A DNA stretch of 64,000 nt from Paralithodes platypus. Its lineage: Eukaryota > Arthropoda > Malacostraca > Decapoda > Lithodidae. Shown in pieces: positions 10,964-21,376 of the stretch (positions are counted from its first letter, which is position 1; every line of letters begins with the position of its first letter). Where the stretch lies: the NCBI GenBank assembly GCA_032716605.1, contig CM064573.1, positions 2,021,207 through 2,085,206 of the forward strand, given 5' to 3'. Under the pieces are notes generated by a model. That model was not told the origin of the DNA. It searched no databases and saw nothing but the letters and a program-made list of their open reading frames with translations. The position numbers and the translations under genes were made by a program.

Positions 10964-12003
10964 ATGCCTCGCGCTTGTGCGAACTGCGCCGGTAGGTTTG
11001 GTGAGTCCATGTTTGCTACTATCGATCTTCAAGTCTGCCGGCTCTGCCAGCAACGAGAGAATTTTACAGTGAAATTAGATGAAGCCTACAACAAGATCAA
11101 CGTCCTCACCATGAAGCTGGAATCACTCCAAGAGTTTTGTAACACTCAACGTTGGAGTGCCACAAACTTCAATTGTCACCGCAACTCCAGCAGCCACCAA
11201 CGCCCCAACGTCAACTGCCAACAATTCAACGCCTACAGTAGCCATTTCAGCTCATGTTTTCCGATACTCAAGATACAAAATGCGACTCTCTTCCCCCTCA
11301 AGACAACTTCCGTGTCGTGAGGAACAACGTTTGCCCCAAGACCAGGAAACACATACCGATTACCGAGTGTCAAAACCGTTTCCAGATACTCGCAGACTCA
11401 GATGACGAAGAGGAAATAGAAGAAGTCCGGCTCGTGGGAGACTCGATGATACGTGGTCAGCTCACAGAGTTTTGCGCCAGGGCACCTAAGACCAGGAAGC
11501 GTTTTTGTATCCCTGGTGGTGGTGTGGATGACGTAGTTGCAGCAGTTGACGAAGTATCAAAGCTGGCCCCTGCAAATACAATGTACGTCATCCACGTTGG
11601 ATCCAACGATATACAGCGAACCCGGTCGGAAGATTTGCTTTTAAAGTACCAGCAGCTGATCAAGTCGTTTAAGGAGAAGTCATCAAGGATCATCGTCTCA
11701 GGAATCGTCCCCCGGCTCGGTGTAGAGAGCCGTTTTTACAACATAGCCACCAGCACAAATCGTTGTCTAGCAAACCTCTGCAGGAAGGAGAACGTGGGAT
11801 TCGTCGACACCTGGGACAATTTCTACTACGATGACTATTTGTTTTCGGATGATGGAGTTCATCTGAACCAGGTGGGAGCAGCGCGTTTTGGGCGTCTTCT
11901 CAACGATGCGGTGAAGGATTTTCGGAGAAGAAATCGACTCAGCACAGGACAACCAGAAGGGAGGACCGAAGACAGCGAGGACAGCAATCTACAAAGGAAT
12001 TAA
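10964..12003 (+). pseudogene. CR1 ORF1: zinc finger plus SGNH esterase, two frameshifts
   Basis: The likely start is ATG at 10964 (MPRACANCAGRF); upstream in-frame GTG is less likely. The N-terminal part has a C-x2-C...C-x2-C zinc-binding pattern (CANC, CRLC), then a helical stretch (KLDEAYNKINVLTMKLESLQ). A Thr/Ala-rich linker lies in a second frame (VPQTSIVTATPAATNAPTS, about 11142-11250). The remainder, in a third frame, carries an SGNH/GDSL hydrolase: GDSMIRG (block I), HVGSNDIQR (block III) and DDGVHLNQVGAARFG (block V, catalytic Asp and His). An acidic stretch SDDEEEIEE precedes it. Frame changes fall near 11130-11150 and 11240-11254. Esterase domains in ORF1 are established for CR1-type elements; their biochemical role is not settled. 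Confidence 0.88.
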
Positions 12004-12101
12004 ATACTAATCCGTCAAGAACCGCGAATTTGGATAAAGCTCCACCAACACGACCCAAATTCAAAACCGTCAGGGATAACGACCGAGGACCGAGGACAGC
12101 C

Positions 12102-14983
12102 ATGAATGTAAATGTAGATCCGACCAGAACCAAAAATTCGATGAAAGAACGATCTGCGAGTTCTAAAACCGCAACTTTAAAGGTTTTCTATGCAAACGCT
12201 CGTAGCATACGCAATACATTTTCAGATTTAGAGGAACTAGTGTTTACAGAAAATTATGATGTGATTGGCATAACAGAATCTTGGCTCAATACACAAGATA
12301 GAGACTTTTTAGCAGAGTATTCACTTCCCGGTTATGTAATGTTTGAGAACAGCCGAATAAATAAAAAGTGGAGGTGGCGTTTTATTTTATATCAAAGAAA
12401 GTCTTAACCCGACCCTCGTGTCAAAACCTCAAATTGTGAACGTCGACACATCTTTTGTGCTAATAAAGAATAATAAAGGTACAAAAATAATACTTGCGTT
12501 AATATACAGACCTCCAGCTCAATCAGTGCAAACTGACCGAGAAATTTACGAACAAATTGCAGATGTAAGTAACTCACAAGATACCGTAATTTTTGGCGAC
12601 TTTAATTTACCTGTGACCAAGTGGGGCGATACTCTTACTTCACACTCCGGACATGACTTGTATACAAACTTGCAAGAGAGTTCGCTTTATCAATTTGTTT
12701 CGAATGCCGACCCGTGGTAATAACGTTCTTGACATTGTACTTGCAACAAAAGAAGAATTGATAGAGAATTTGAATGTTGGTGATGAATTCAGTAACAGCG
12801 ACCATCGTACGATAACTTTCACTTTAAAGTTTACTAGTAACGAACCAAATAGTAGCATCGAAAAAGTCCCTAATTTCAAGAAAGCAAACTTCCATAAACT
12901 TAGAGCTATGTTTAAAGAAACTGACTGGAGCTTTTTAATTAACAATAACGACATAAATACATCTTGGAAGTTATTCGAAACCACTTACCTAAAAGCAGTG
13001 CAAGACTGCATACCATCGAAAATACGGCGTCCAGGCCATAATAATAAGCCCAAATGGTGGAATAAAGATATTTCAAACTGCCTGCTTGCTAAAATATGTG
13101 CTAATGATAGATTAAAATCCTCACAAAATGACGAAGAACGGGTGAAATTTGTAGAGCTACGACGCAAAGCCAAAAAGTTAATTAAGCAAAGTAAAAAGAC
13201 CTTAGAGTTACATATTGCGAATCAAAGTAAAACAAACCCGAAAGAATTCTATAGTTATATCAGAAAGAAAAAAGTAGTTACTTCAACTGTTGGACCGTTA
13301 GTCGATGAAAAAGGAGAATACACCAAAGACGAAGTACAAATGAGTAATGCCCTCAATACCTTCTTTGCATCAGTTTTTACAACAGAAGACCTCAGTGATA
13401 TCCCTACACCATCGCCGATTCAGATTGATAATTCAGATGTTCTAAGCAATATCACCGTTACAGAGAGAGAAGTATTGAATTGTTTAGATAAACTCAAGGT
13501 AAATAAAACGCCAGGACCTGATACAATCTCGCCTAGAGTTCTAAAGGAAGCTAAGAATGAGCTCTCCAAACCACTGACATTACTATTCAATAAATCCTTG
13601 CAGTCTGGAACTATGCCTGATCAGTGGAAGCTAGCCAACGTAACACCGATATTCAAAAAAGGCAGCAAATCCCTACCCAGTAACTATCGTCCAATTAGCT
13701 TAACCTCAGTTGTATGTAAAATGCTAGAAACGGTATACGAGACAGACTCGTAAATCACTTGGAGGAAAATAACATACTTAAAGATACTCAACACGGCTTT
13801 CGTAAAAAACGTTCCTGTTTAACAAACCTCTTAGACTTCTTCCACGATATCCTCAACCTCTATGATGAGAGTAAAGCTGTAGATATTATATACCTTGATT
13901 TTCAAAAGGCCTTTGACAAAGTTCCCCACAAACGTTTACTGCTAAAACTAAAAGCGCATGGAATACAAGACGGTGTGTTGAAATGGATAGAAAATTGGCT
14001 CAGCAACAGAAAGCAAAGGGTAGTCATAAACGGTAAGGCATCTAAATGGACCAATGTAAGTAGCGGGGTACCCCAGGGATCGGTACTAGGACCAATTCTC
14101 TTTCTAATTTACATCAACGACATAGATGAGGGTCTCACCTGCACAATCTCAAAATTTGCTGACGATACAAAAATTGCAAATAGCGTAATCTCAAAAGAAC
14201 AAGTTGACGATATGCAACACAATCTAGATAAATTGTCATGTTGGGCCCAAATTTGGCAAATGAGTTTCAATGCGGATAAATGTAAAGTACTACATGTCGG
14301 ATACCTAAATGAGAAAGCAAACTATTCGATGAATGGCACTCAGCTTAAGAATGTAAACAGAGAAACTGATCTGGGAGTAACAATATCGAGTAACCTAAAA
14401 CCGAGTCAACAATGTTCAGAAGTTGTTAAGAAGGCCAACAAAATAATTGGCTTTATAGGCAGGTCATTTGAGCATAAATCCAAAGAAGTTATCCTAACCC
14501 TTTACAATTCCTTAGTCCGCCCTCTTCTGGAATACTGCGTTCAATCCTGGTGCCCTTATTACCAAAAAGATATAAACAAGCTAGAACGAGTTCAACGTAG
14601 AGTTACCAAAATGATACCTAGCCTAAAGAACAAACCATACGAAGAGCGTCTTAGAGAATTAAATCTATTTCCTTTAACCCAGCGCAGATTAAGAGGCGAC
14701 TTAATTCAAGTGTTCAAAATCATCAAAGGCATCGACAATATGAACTGTAGTAAGTACTTCACTATCGACCAATCTAATTACACGCGGGGAAACGGTTTGC
14801 AAAATTATTGGTAAATCTTTTAACTCGCACGAATCTAAGAATTTCTTCTTCAATCGAGTTGTCAACTTGTGGAATGGGCTTCCCCGAGACGTTATAGACT
14901 GCAGCACCGTTGATTCATTTAAATTCCGCCTAGACAAATATCTCGCATCAAACCCGCGACTGACTGCGTTTGTAAATGAATAA
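12102..14983 (+). pseudogene. CR1 ORF2: endonuclease and reverse transcriptase, four frameshifts
   Basis: The first in-frame ATG is 12102. The EEP endonuclease runs about 12180-12830 (YANARSI, ITESWL, IYRPP, GDFNLP, SDHRTI). The RT spans about 13450-14500: NKTPGPD, YRPISLTSV, LDFQKAFDKVPH (motif A, about 13893), SSGVPQGSVLGP (motif B, about 14060), KFADDTK (motif C, about 14150). The C-terminal part ends RLDKYLASNPRLTAFVNE at the TAA of 14981-14983. Reading the full protein requires frame changes near 12362 (A run), 12710, 13733 and 14796 (GGTTTG here, GGTTG in the 5.6 kb and 55 kb copies). Catalytic residues are present. It would supply target nicking and target-primed reverse transcription in the nucleus if intact. 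Confidence 0.93.
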
Positions 14984-15217
14984 CTTTATCCTCCCCTCAG
15001 TTACTAACCCATATGTCCCCTACTAACTTCCTAGTCCTGCCACGTTAGTGGCAGGGCAGTAGTTCCCTTTCCAATGTTCCCTTACCCACTCTAAACCACT
15101 GTTTGGACACTTGATCCTCAGTGTTTTGGAGGACAAGCAACCTAGAAGGGTCACTAGATATGTTGTTGCTTGATTTCCTTTGTACTCCTTTGTACTCCTT
15201 TGTACTCCTTTGTACTC
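14984..15217 (+). other. CR1 3' UTR and terminal decamer repeat
   Basis: The UTR is conserved among all CR1 copies in the window. It ends in four units of CCTTTGTACT at about 15177-15217 and has no poly(A). Other copies end in one to three units. Confidence 0.9.
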
Positions 15218-15316
15218 TATTGTTCTGCCTATAACCCTCTGTTGCCCATAGCAATACCCCTGTTACTGTGCCCATATTATATGTTGCTGTCTAAACCCGC
15301 TGTTGGTCTTTAAATG

Positions 15317-15373
<57 letters not shown>

Positions 15374-15457
15374 TTCAATAATGTAAGCATGTATCCTTCT
15401 ATTTTATTTTATTAATTGTTTTGCACTGCCCATACCCTCTTCTGTCCATACCGTTAC
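15218..15457. other. Spacer with poly(A), (TA)n and an inverted-repeat-element fragment
   Basis: An A run (about 15315-15344) passes into TA repeats (to 15372). Then follows TTTCAATAATGTAAGCATGT, matching the arm of the 171-1000 element. Confidence 0.75.
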
Positions 15458-15460
15458 TTA

Positions 15461-15672
15461 AGCCGGTATCACACGAGAGCTTTTAAAGTCAATATTCGAT
15501 AATCAAAAATATTCTAGCTACATTTTTGGATTATTTAACACTGGTATCGGAGACTAGGCTGATGATAGATTAATTTAGGTAACCGACATATTATAAGTGT
15601 TAGCCTTATAAGCTGCCAGACCAGTGTTAAGGATAAATGTTGAGGGAAAAAGCGCTCGTGTGATACCGGCTT
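15461..15672 (+). mobile_element. MITE family B copy, complete
   Basis: About 210 bp with inverted ends AGCCGGTATCACACGAG...CTCGTGTGATACCGGCT. It is flanked by TTA on the left and TTTA on the right. A TWA-type target would fit a PIF/Harbinger-like origin, but this is weak. No coding sequence. Confidence 0.88.
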
Positions 15673-15716
15673 TTATGCTGCTCTGCCTTTATCCTCTGTT
15701 GCTAACGGAGGTTTGG

Positions 15717-16050
15717 TTAAGGGGAGGTTTTTAGTGTGTTTCCTAGACTTCCATCAAGCTTGAAATTACACCCCCATGACCCCCTTTCAAGATAAATGTG
15801 TACATTTTTCGGTAGAAAAATTTCCCGGCCGAAGGCCCGTTCCTCCTAAATTACAGGCTCGCTATCGCTCGCCAGGGAAAAATCGACACCTAAATGGGAC
15901 GAAAGGTCTTAAAAGTGACATAAATGGGGAAAAGTTCTTAAAATCGCCACACTAATGGGGCGAACGTCTTAAAATCTCAAAAGCAATGGGGCTAAACATG
16001 AGGGAGAAAGGGGTAAAGAAAAAATCCCTCAAGTGGAAATCTCCCCTTAA
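15717..16050 (+). mobile_element. MITE family A copy
   Basis: Full length. Its left flank (GCCTTTATCCTCTGTTGCTA) and internal variants (AGTGTGTTTCCTAGACTTCC) are shared with the copy at 23739, so the two loci descend from one duplicated segment. Confidence 0.94.
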
Positions 16051-16355
16051 TCTGCTGAACCCCCTCTTCTTTTATGCTTAGAATCCATTAGACCTCCTTT
16101 CGAGATAAATTTGTAAATTTTTCGGAAGGCCAAAAGTCGGTTCGTACTGAAATGAGAGACTCGCTATCGCTCGTGTGGCAAAAAATCGGTACGTAAATGG
16201 CACGAAAGGTATTAATATTGACAAAGAAACGGCGTGAAAAGTCACAAAAGTCGCCGAACTAATGGGCTGAACGTCTTAATATCTGAAATCTAATGGGGCT
16301 AAACATGAGGGAGAAGGGAGGCCAGAAAATAAATTAATCCTCCCTTAAGTGAATC
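16051..16355 (+). mobile_element. MITE family A, highly diverged copy
   Basis: Retains CGAGATAAATTTGTAAATTT, ACTCGCTATCGCTCG, GGCACGAAAGG and GGGGCTAAACATGAGGG. Lies directly against the right end of the previous copy. Confidence 0.75.
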
Positions 16356-16505
16356 CCCCCCCAAAAAAAAAACTGGACAATCTACATCTATGTCCGGTCG
16401 TGGAGAACAAAGCCAGCAAGACAATTAATAATTGTATTTTTATTTATTGTTGTATTATCTATTTTATTGCTTTATTTTGTATTACCGGTAATTAATTATA
16501 TTATA

Positions 16506-16831
16506 TTAAGGGGAGGTTTTTAGTTGATTCCCTAGACTTCCATCAAGCTTAAAATTACTCCCCCTTGACCCCCTTTCAAGATAAATTTGTAAATTTTTCG
16601 GTAGAAAAATGTCGCGGTTCCCCTTAAATTACAGGCTCGCTATCGCTCGCCAGGACAAAGTCTACATCTAAATGGCACGAATGGTCTTAAAATTGACAGA
16701 AATGGGGCGAGGGTTCTTAAAATCGCCAAAGTAATGGGGCAAGCGTCTTTAAATCTCACAAGCAATGGGGCTAAACATGAGGGAGAAAGTGGTTCAGAAA
16801 AATATCCTCCAGGTGGAAATCTCCCCCTTAA
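16506..16831 (+). mobile_element. MITE family A copy
   Basis: TTAAGGGGAGGTTTTTAG to ATCTCCCCCTTAA. The GGCC hairpin block is deleted (ATGTCGCGGTTCCCC). Confidence 0.93.
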
Positions 16832-16871
16832 CATTGTATCATTCATTTAGCACACGACTATTTTACTGTGT

Positions 16872-17035
16872 CAATATTAGGAATTCAAAACATCACCAAC
16901 CCACCGATTAACTTACAAACCTAATTCATGAAATCAATGACACCGATGAATACATGTGGTACTCCCAGGATTCGAACCTAGGACACTCACACCGAAATTC
17001 CGTGCACTACCTATTACGCTATTAATCCCTTCAGA
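16872..17035 (-). mobile_element. tRNA-derived SINE
   Basis: On the minus strand an A-box-like TAGCGTAATAGGTAGTGC and a perfect B box GGTTCGAATCC are spaced as in tRNA. They are followed by a tail with GATTTCATGAATTAGG and GGGTTGGTGATGTTTTG that resembles the tail of the 50165 SINE. The tRNA cloverleaf is not closed, so this is a SINE rather than a tRNA gene. Confidence 0.7.
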
Positions 17036-17243
17036 CTCATATGACGCAGAGGTTGCCAGATTAACAATAAGAAATGGAGTTCTCTCACTCTTATAATTAC
17101 CTCTCCAAAATTAGTTTTCTGCCCACAGCTAACTCAAAGACAACTGCAGAGGTTGAAATAACTAAACTAAAGGTTTCAAAATACCCCTGATGGCTTTAAA
17201 GTATCCCTAATCGGCTCAAAATCGCGTCATATATCGGAGAGGG
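17036..17243. other. Unassigned spacer
   Basis: No recognised repeat or frame. Confidence 0.4.
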
Positions 17244-17613
17244 TTAAGGGGAGGCAGACCGTTTTTCTGGACCCCCTTCTCCCTAATGTTTACCCCCCAC
17301 TCATTTTGAGATCATATGACGATCGGCCCATTAGTTTGGCGATTTTAGCACCTTTCGCTCCATTTCGTTGTCAAGTTTAAGACCTTTCGTGCCATTTAGG
17401 TGTCATTATTTCCTGGCGAGTGAAAGCGAGCCTGCAATTTTAAGAGGAACCGGCCTTCGGCCAGGACATTTTTCTACCGAAAAATGTACAAATTACCTTG
17501 AAGGGGGGTCTAGGGGGTGTTTTTCCAAGCTTGATGGAGGTCTAGGGAGAAAACTAAAAAAATATATGAATACATGAATTAATAGACCAAACAAACGGTC
17601 TGCCTCCCCTTAA
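17244..17613 (-). mobile_element. MITE family A, long-TIR subfamily
   Basis: Both ends carry an extended perfect inverted repeat starting TTAAGGGGAGGCAGACCGTT, longer than in most copies. Same subfamily as 31769-32137. It shares the TTAA at 17610-17613 with the next copy. Confidence 0.93.
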
Positions 17614-17945
17614 GGAGAGGTATTTAGTTTGTTCCCTACGTTTTCATCAAGCTTAAAATTACACCCCCTAGACCCCCTTTCAAGATAAATTTGTACATTT
17701 TTCGGTAGAAAAATTTCCCGGCCGGAGGCCGGTTGCTCTTAAATTACAGGCTCGCTATCGCTCGCCAGGAAAAAATCGACACCTTAAAGGCATAAAAGGT
17801 CTTAAAATTGACAGAAATGGGGCAAAATGTCTTAAAATGTCAAAACTACTAGGGCGAACGTCTTAAAATCTCAAAAGCAATGGGGCTAAAAATGAGGGAG
17901 AAAAAGGTTCAGAAAAAAATCCTCCAGGTGGAAATCTCCCCTTAA
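17610..17945 (+). mobile_element. MITE family A copy joined back-to-back
   Basis: Starts TTAAGGAGAGGTATTTAG using the right TTAA of the preceding minus-strand copy. Ends ATCTCCCCTTAA. Confidence 0.93.
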
Positions 17946-18074
17946 GACACAATCATAGCCTCTTGATTACACTCTCAAATGTGCACAGTGCTTCGTTGTC
18001 ACAAATTAAGTTTTTCTGTTCCGGTCGACGTTAGGCAGGTGTTTGGTTCACTCACATTTAGCAAACATCATAAT

Positions 18075-18271
18075 TGTATGGAAGAACTTAGGAGGAACCG
18101 GACCTCGGTAGGCACATTTTCTCTACCGATAAATGTACAAATTTATCTAGAAAAGGGATCTTGGGGATGCTATTTTAAAAACTTGATAGAGGTCTAGGGA
18201 GGAAAAAAAAATAATAATAATATTTAGATACGTAAATGAGCAAATATATTATACGCCCATCCCCCCCTTAA
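18075..18271 (-). mobile_element. MITE family A, truncated copy
   Basis: Retains GAACCGGACCTCGG, CTACCGATAAATGTACAAAT and AACTTGATAGAGGTCTAGGG, and ends CGCCCATCCCCCCCTTAA. The half distal to the CGCTATCGC core is missing. Confidence 0.85.
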
Positions 18272-18593
18272 GGGGAGATTTCCACTTGAGGGATTTTTGT
18301 CTTGGCTCCTTTCTCTCATGTTTAGCCCTATTGTTTTTCTAATTTTAAGACGCTTGCCCCATTATTTTGACGATTTTAAGAACTTTCAACCCATTTCTGT
18401 CAATTTTAAGACCTTTCGTACCATTTAGGTGTCGATTTTATCCTGGCGAGCGATAGCGAGCCTGTAATTTAAGAGGAACCGGCTTTCAGCCGGGAAATTT
18501 TTCTACCGAAAAATGTACAAATTTATATTGAAAGGGGCTCAAGGGGATGTAATCTTAGGATATCTAGGGACCAAACTAAAAACCTCCTCTTAA
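18268..18593 (-). mobile_element. MITE family A copy joined back-to-back
   Basis: Shares TTAA 18268-18271 with the previous fragment and TTAA 18590-18593 with the next. Belongs to the GATATCC subfamily (GATATCTAGGGACC). Confidence 0.93.
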
Positions 18594-18669
18594 GCCCGAT
18601 GGAGGTCTAGATAGGAAACTTTAAAAAACAAAAAAAAACAAAAAAAAATATATATATATATATATACAG

Positions 18670-18700
<31 letters not shown>

Positions 18701-18757
18701 AACAAAATAAACAAATAAAGAAATCAATAGACCAACAAACAAACTCTTCCCCCTTAA
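18590..18757 (-). mobile_element. MITE family A, right-end fragment with (TA)n
   Basis: GATGGAGGTCTAGATAGGAA followed by A-rich and TA repeats, ending TTCCCCCTTAA. Confidence 0.8.
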
Positions 18758-18793
18758 AGAATTTGCCAACCACTCAGCCGACAGCCGTACTTA

Positions 18794-18885
18794 AAGTGGT
18801 ACACACATACACATACACGTCAACACACACACACACACAATATATATATATATATACCCCGGCATTCCTAACTCCTACTCCCACA
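18794..18885. repeat. Left direct-repeat flank of the satellite-bearing MITE
   Basis: GTGGTACACACATACACATA, a CA/TA microsatellite, ACGTCAACACAC and TACCCCGGCATTCCTAACTC. The same series recurs at 21158-21295 on the other side of the 2.3 kb element. Confidence 0.85.
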
Positions 18886-21158
18886 TTAAAGGGGGTCGGT
18901 TCGCTTTTCGGGTCCCACTTGTTCCTCATGTTAAGCCCCATTAGTTTCCAGATTTTAAGACGTTCGGCCTATTAGTTTGGCGATTTTAAGAGCTTTCTCC
19001 CCATTTTTGTCAATTTTAAGACTCTTCGTGCCATTTAGGTGTCGATTTTTTCCTGGCGAGCGAAAGCGAGCCTGCAATTTTAATAGAAATCGGCCTTTGG
19101 CCGGGAAATTTTTCTACCGAAAAATGCACAAATGTATCTTAAAAGGGAGTCAAAAGAGTCTAACTTTAGCTTGATCGAGGTCTATAGGGTGTAATTTTAG
19201 CTTGATGGAGGTCTATAGGGTGTAATTTTAAGCTTGATGGAGGTCTATAGGGTGTAATTTTAAGCTTGATGGAGGTCTATAGGGTGTAATTTTAGCTTGA
19301 TGGAGGTCTATAGGGTGTAATTTTAGTTTGATCGAGGTCTATAGGGTGTAATTTTAGCTTGATGGAGGTCTATAGGGTGTAATTTTAGCTTGATCGAGGT
19401 CTATAGGGTGTAATTTTAGCTTGATCTAGGTTATAGGGTGTAATTTAGCTTGATCAAGGTCTATAGGTGTAATTTAGCTTGATGGAGGTCTATAGGGTGT
19501 AATTTTAAGCTTGATGGAGGTCTATAGGGTGTAATTTTAGCTTGATCGAGGTCTAATGTTAATTTTAGCTTGATCGAGGTCTATAGGGTGTAATTTTAGC
19601 TTGATGGAGGTCTATAGGGTGTAATTTTAGCTTGATCGAGGTCTATAGGGTGTAATTTTAGCTTGATCGAGGTCTATAGGGTGTAATTTTAGCTTGATGG
19701 AGGTCTATAGGGTGTAATTTTAAGCTTGATGGAGGTCTATAGGGTGTAATTTTAAGCTTGATGGAGGTCTATAGGGTGTAATTTTAGCTTGATCGAGGTC
19801 TATAGGGTGTAATTTTAGCTTGATCGAGGTCTATAGGGTGTAATTTTAGCTTGATCAAGGTCTATAGGGTGTAATTTTAGCTTGATCGAGGTCTATAGGG
19901 TGTAATTTTAAGCTTGATGGAGGTCTATAGGGTGTAATTTTAGCTTGATCTAGGTCTATAGGGTGTAATTTTAGCTTGATGGAGGTCTATAGGGTGTAAT
20001 TTTAGCTTGATCGAGGTCTATAGGGTGTAATTTTAGCTTGATCAAGGTCTATAGGGTGTAATTTTAGCTTGATCGAGGTCTATAGGGTGTAATTTTAGCT
20101 TGATCGAGGTCTATAGGGTGTAATTTTAGCTTGATCGAGGTCTATAGGGTGTAATTTTAAGCTTGATGGAGGTCTATAGGGTGTAATTTTAGCTTGATGG
20201 AGGTCTATAGGGTGTAATTTTAGCTTGATGGAGGTCTATAGGGTGTAATTTTAGCTTGATCGAGGTCTATAGGGTGTAATTTTAGCTTGATGGAGGTCTA
20301 TAGGGTGTAATTTTAGCTTGATCGAGGTCTATAGGGTGTAATTTTAGCTTGATGGAGGTCTATAGGGTGTAATTTTAGCTTGATCGAGGTCTATAGTATT
20401 TTAGCTTGATGGAGGTCTATAGGGTGTAATTTTAGCTTGACCGAGGTCTATAGGGTGTAATTTTAGCTTGATCGAGGTCTATAGGGTGTAATTTTAGCTT
20501 GATGGAGGTCTAGGGTGTAATTTTAGCTTGATCGAGGTCTATAGGGTGTTTTTAGCTTGATCGAGGTCTATAGGGTGTAATTTTAGCTTGATGGAGGTCT
20601 ATAGGGTGTAATTTTAGCTTGATCGAGGTCTATAGGGTGTAATTTTAAGCTTGATGGAGGTCTATAGGGTGTAATTTTAGCTTGATCTAGGTCTATAGGG
20701 TGTAATTTTAGCTTGATGGAGGTCTATAGGGTGTAATTTTAGCTTGATCGAGGTCTATAGGGTGTAATTTTAGCTTGATCAAGGTCTATAGGGTGTAATT
20801 TTAGCTTGATCGAGGTCTATAGGGTGTAATTTTAAGCTTGATGGAGGTCTATAGGATGTAATTTTAGCTTGATCGAGGTCTATAGGGTGTAATTTTAGCT
20901 TGATTGAGGTCTATAGGGTGTAATTTTAGCTTGATCGAGGTCTATAGGTGTATTTTAGCTTGATTGAGGTCTATAGGGTGTAATTTTAGCTTGATGGAGG
21001 TCTATAGGGTGTAATTTTAGCTTGATGGAGGTCTATAGGGTGTAATTTTAGCTTGATCGAGGTCTATAGGGTGTAATTTTAAGCTTATGGAGGTCTATAG
21101 GGTGTAATTTTAAGCTTGATGGAGGCCTAGGGAAAAAACTAAAAACAAATCCCCTTAA
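18886..21158 (-). mobile_element. MITE family A copy expanded to 2.3 kb by an internal satellite
   Basis: The left part (18886-19165) is an ordinary family A element starting TTAAAGGGGGTCGG with the usual core. The right end (about 21112-21158) is also ordinary (AAGCTTGATGGAGGCCTAGG ... TCCCCTTAA). Between them the subterminal segment has multiplied into a long tandem array. TTAA lies at both ends and the flanking sequence resumes as TTAATGTGGTACG. Confidence 0.93.
19165..21125. repeat. 31-32 bp satellite array derived from MITE A
   Basis: Roughly sixty units of GGTCTATAGGGTGTAATTTT plus AGCTTGATSGA. Units vary mainly at GATGG, GATCG, GATCA or GATCT and in AGCTT versus AAGCTT. A run of about seven consecutive variants beginning near 19880 recurs in the same order near 20615, indicating block duplication. 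Confidence 0.98.
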
Positions 21159-21164
21159 TGTGGT

Positions 21165-21168
<4 letters not shown>

Positions 21169-21230
<62 letters not shown>
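21169..21230. repeat. (CA)n microsatellite
   Basis: Perfect CA run inside the right direct-repeat flank of the satellite-bearing MITE. Confidence 0.98.
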
Positions 21231-21234
<4 letters not shown>

Positions 21235-21376
21235 ACACAGAATATACCCCGACATACCCAACTCCTACCCCCACATTCCACATTAACAAACTATTCCACT
21301 AATGCAACGAGTGGAACGGGACTGAGCTCCACGGTGTCATAGCCAATTGTCACACGTCGTATTATTGTTGGTTCAG

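Larger units (their letters stand above)
10629..15217 (+). mobile_element. CR1-clade non-LTR retrotransposon, near full length
   Basis: In order: 5' region with two sets of direct repeats, ORF1 (zinc finger and SGNH esterase), ORF2 (AP-type endonuclease and reverse transcriptase), 3' UTR, and a terminal decamer repeat. An esterase domain in ORF1 and a short-oligomer 3' repeat without poly(A) are both hallmarks of CR1. Six apparent frameshifts break the ORFs, most of them one-base events, but I see no other in-frame stops in the coding path. Further copies of the family lie at 4880, 25917, 30725, 37739 and 54823. Confidence 0.9.

Noticed and set aside
19165..21125. Telomere-like TAGGG motif in the array
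   Set aside because: The period is 31-32 bases and the motif is part of a MITE-derived unit, not TTAGG repeats.
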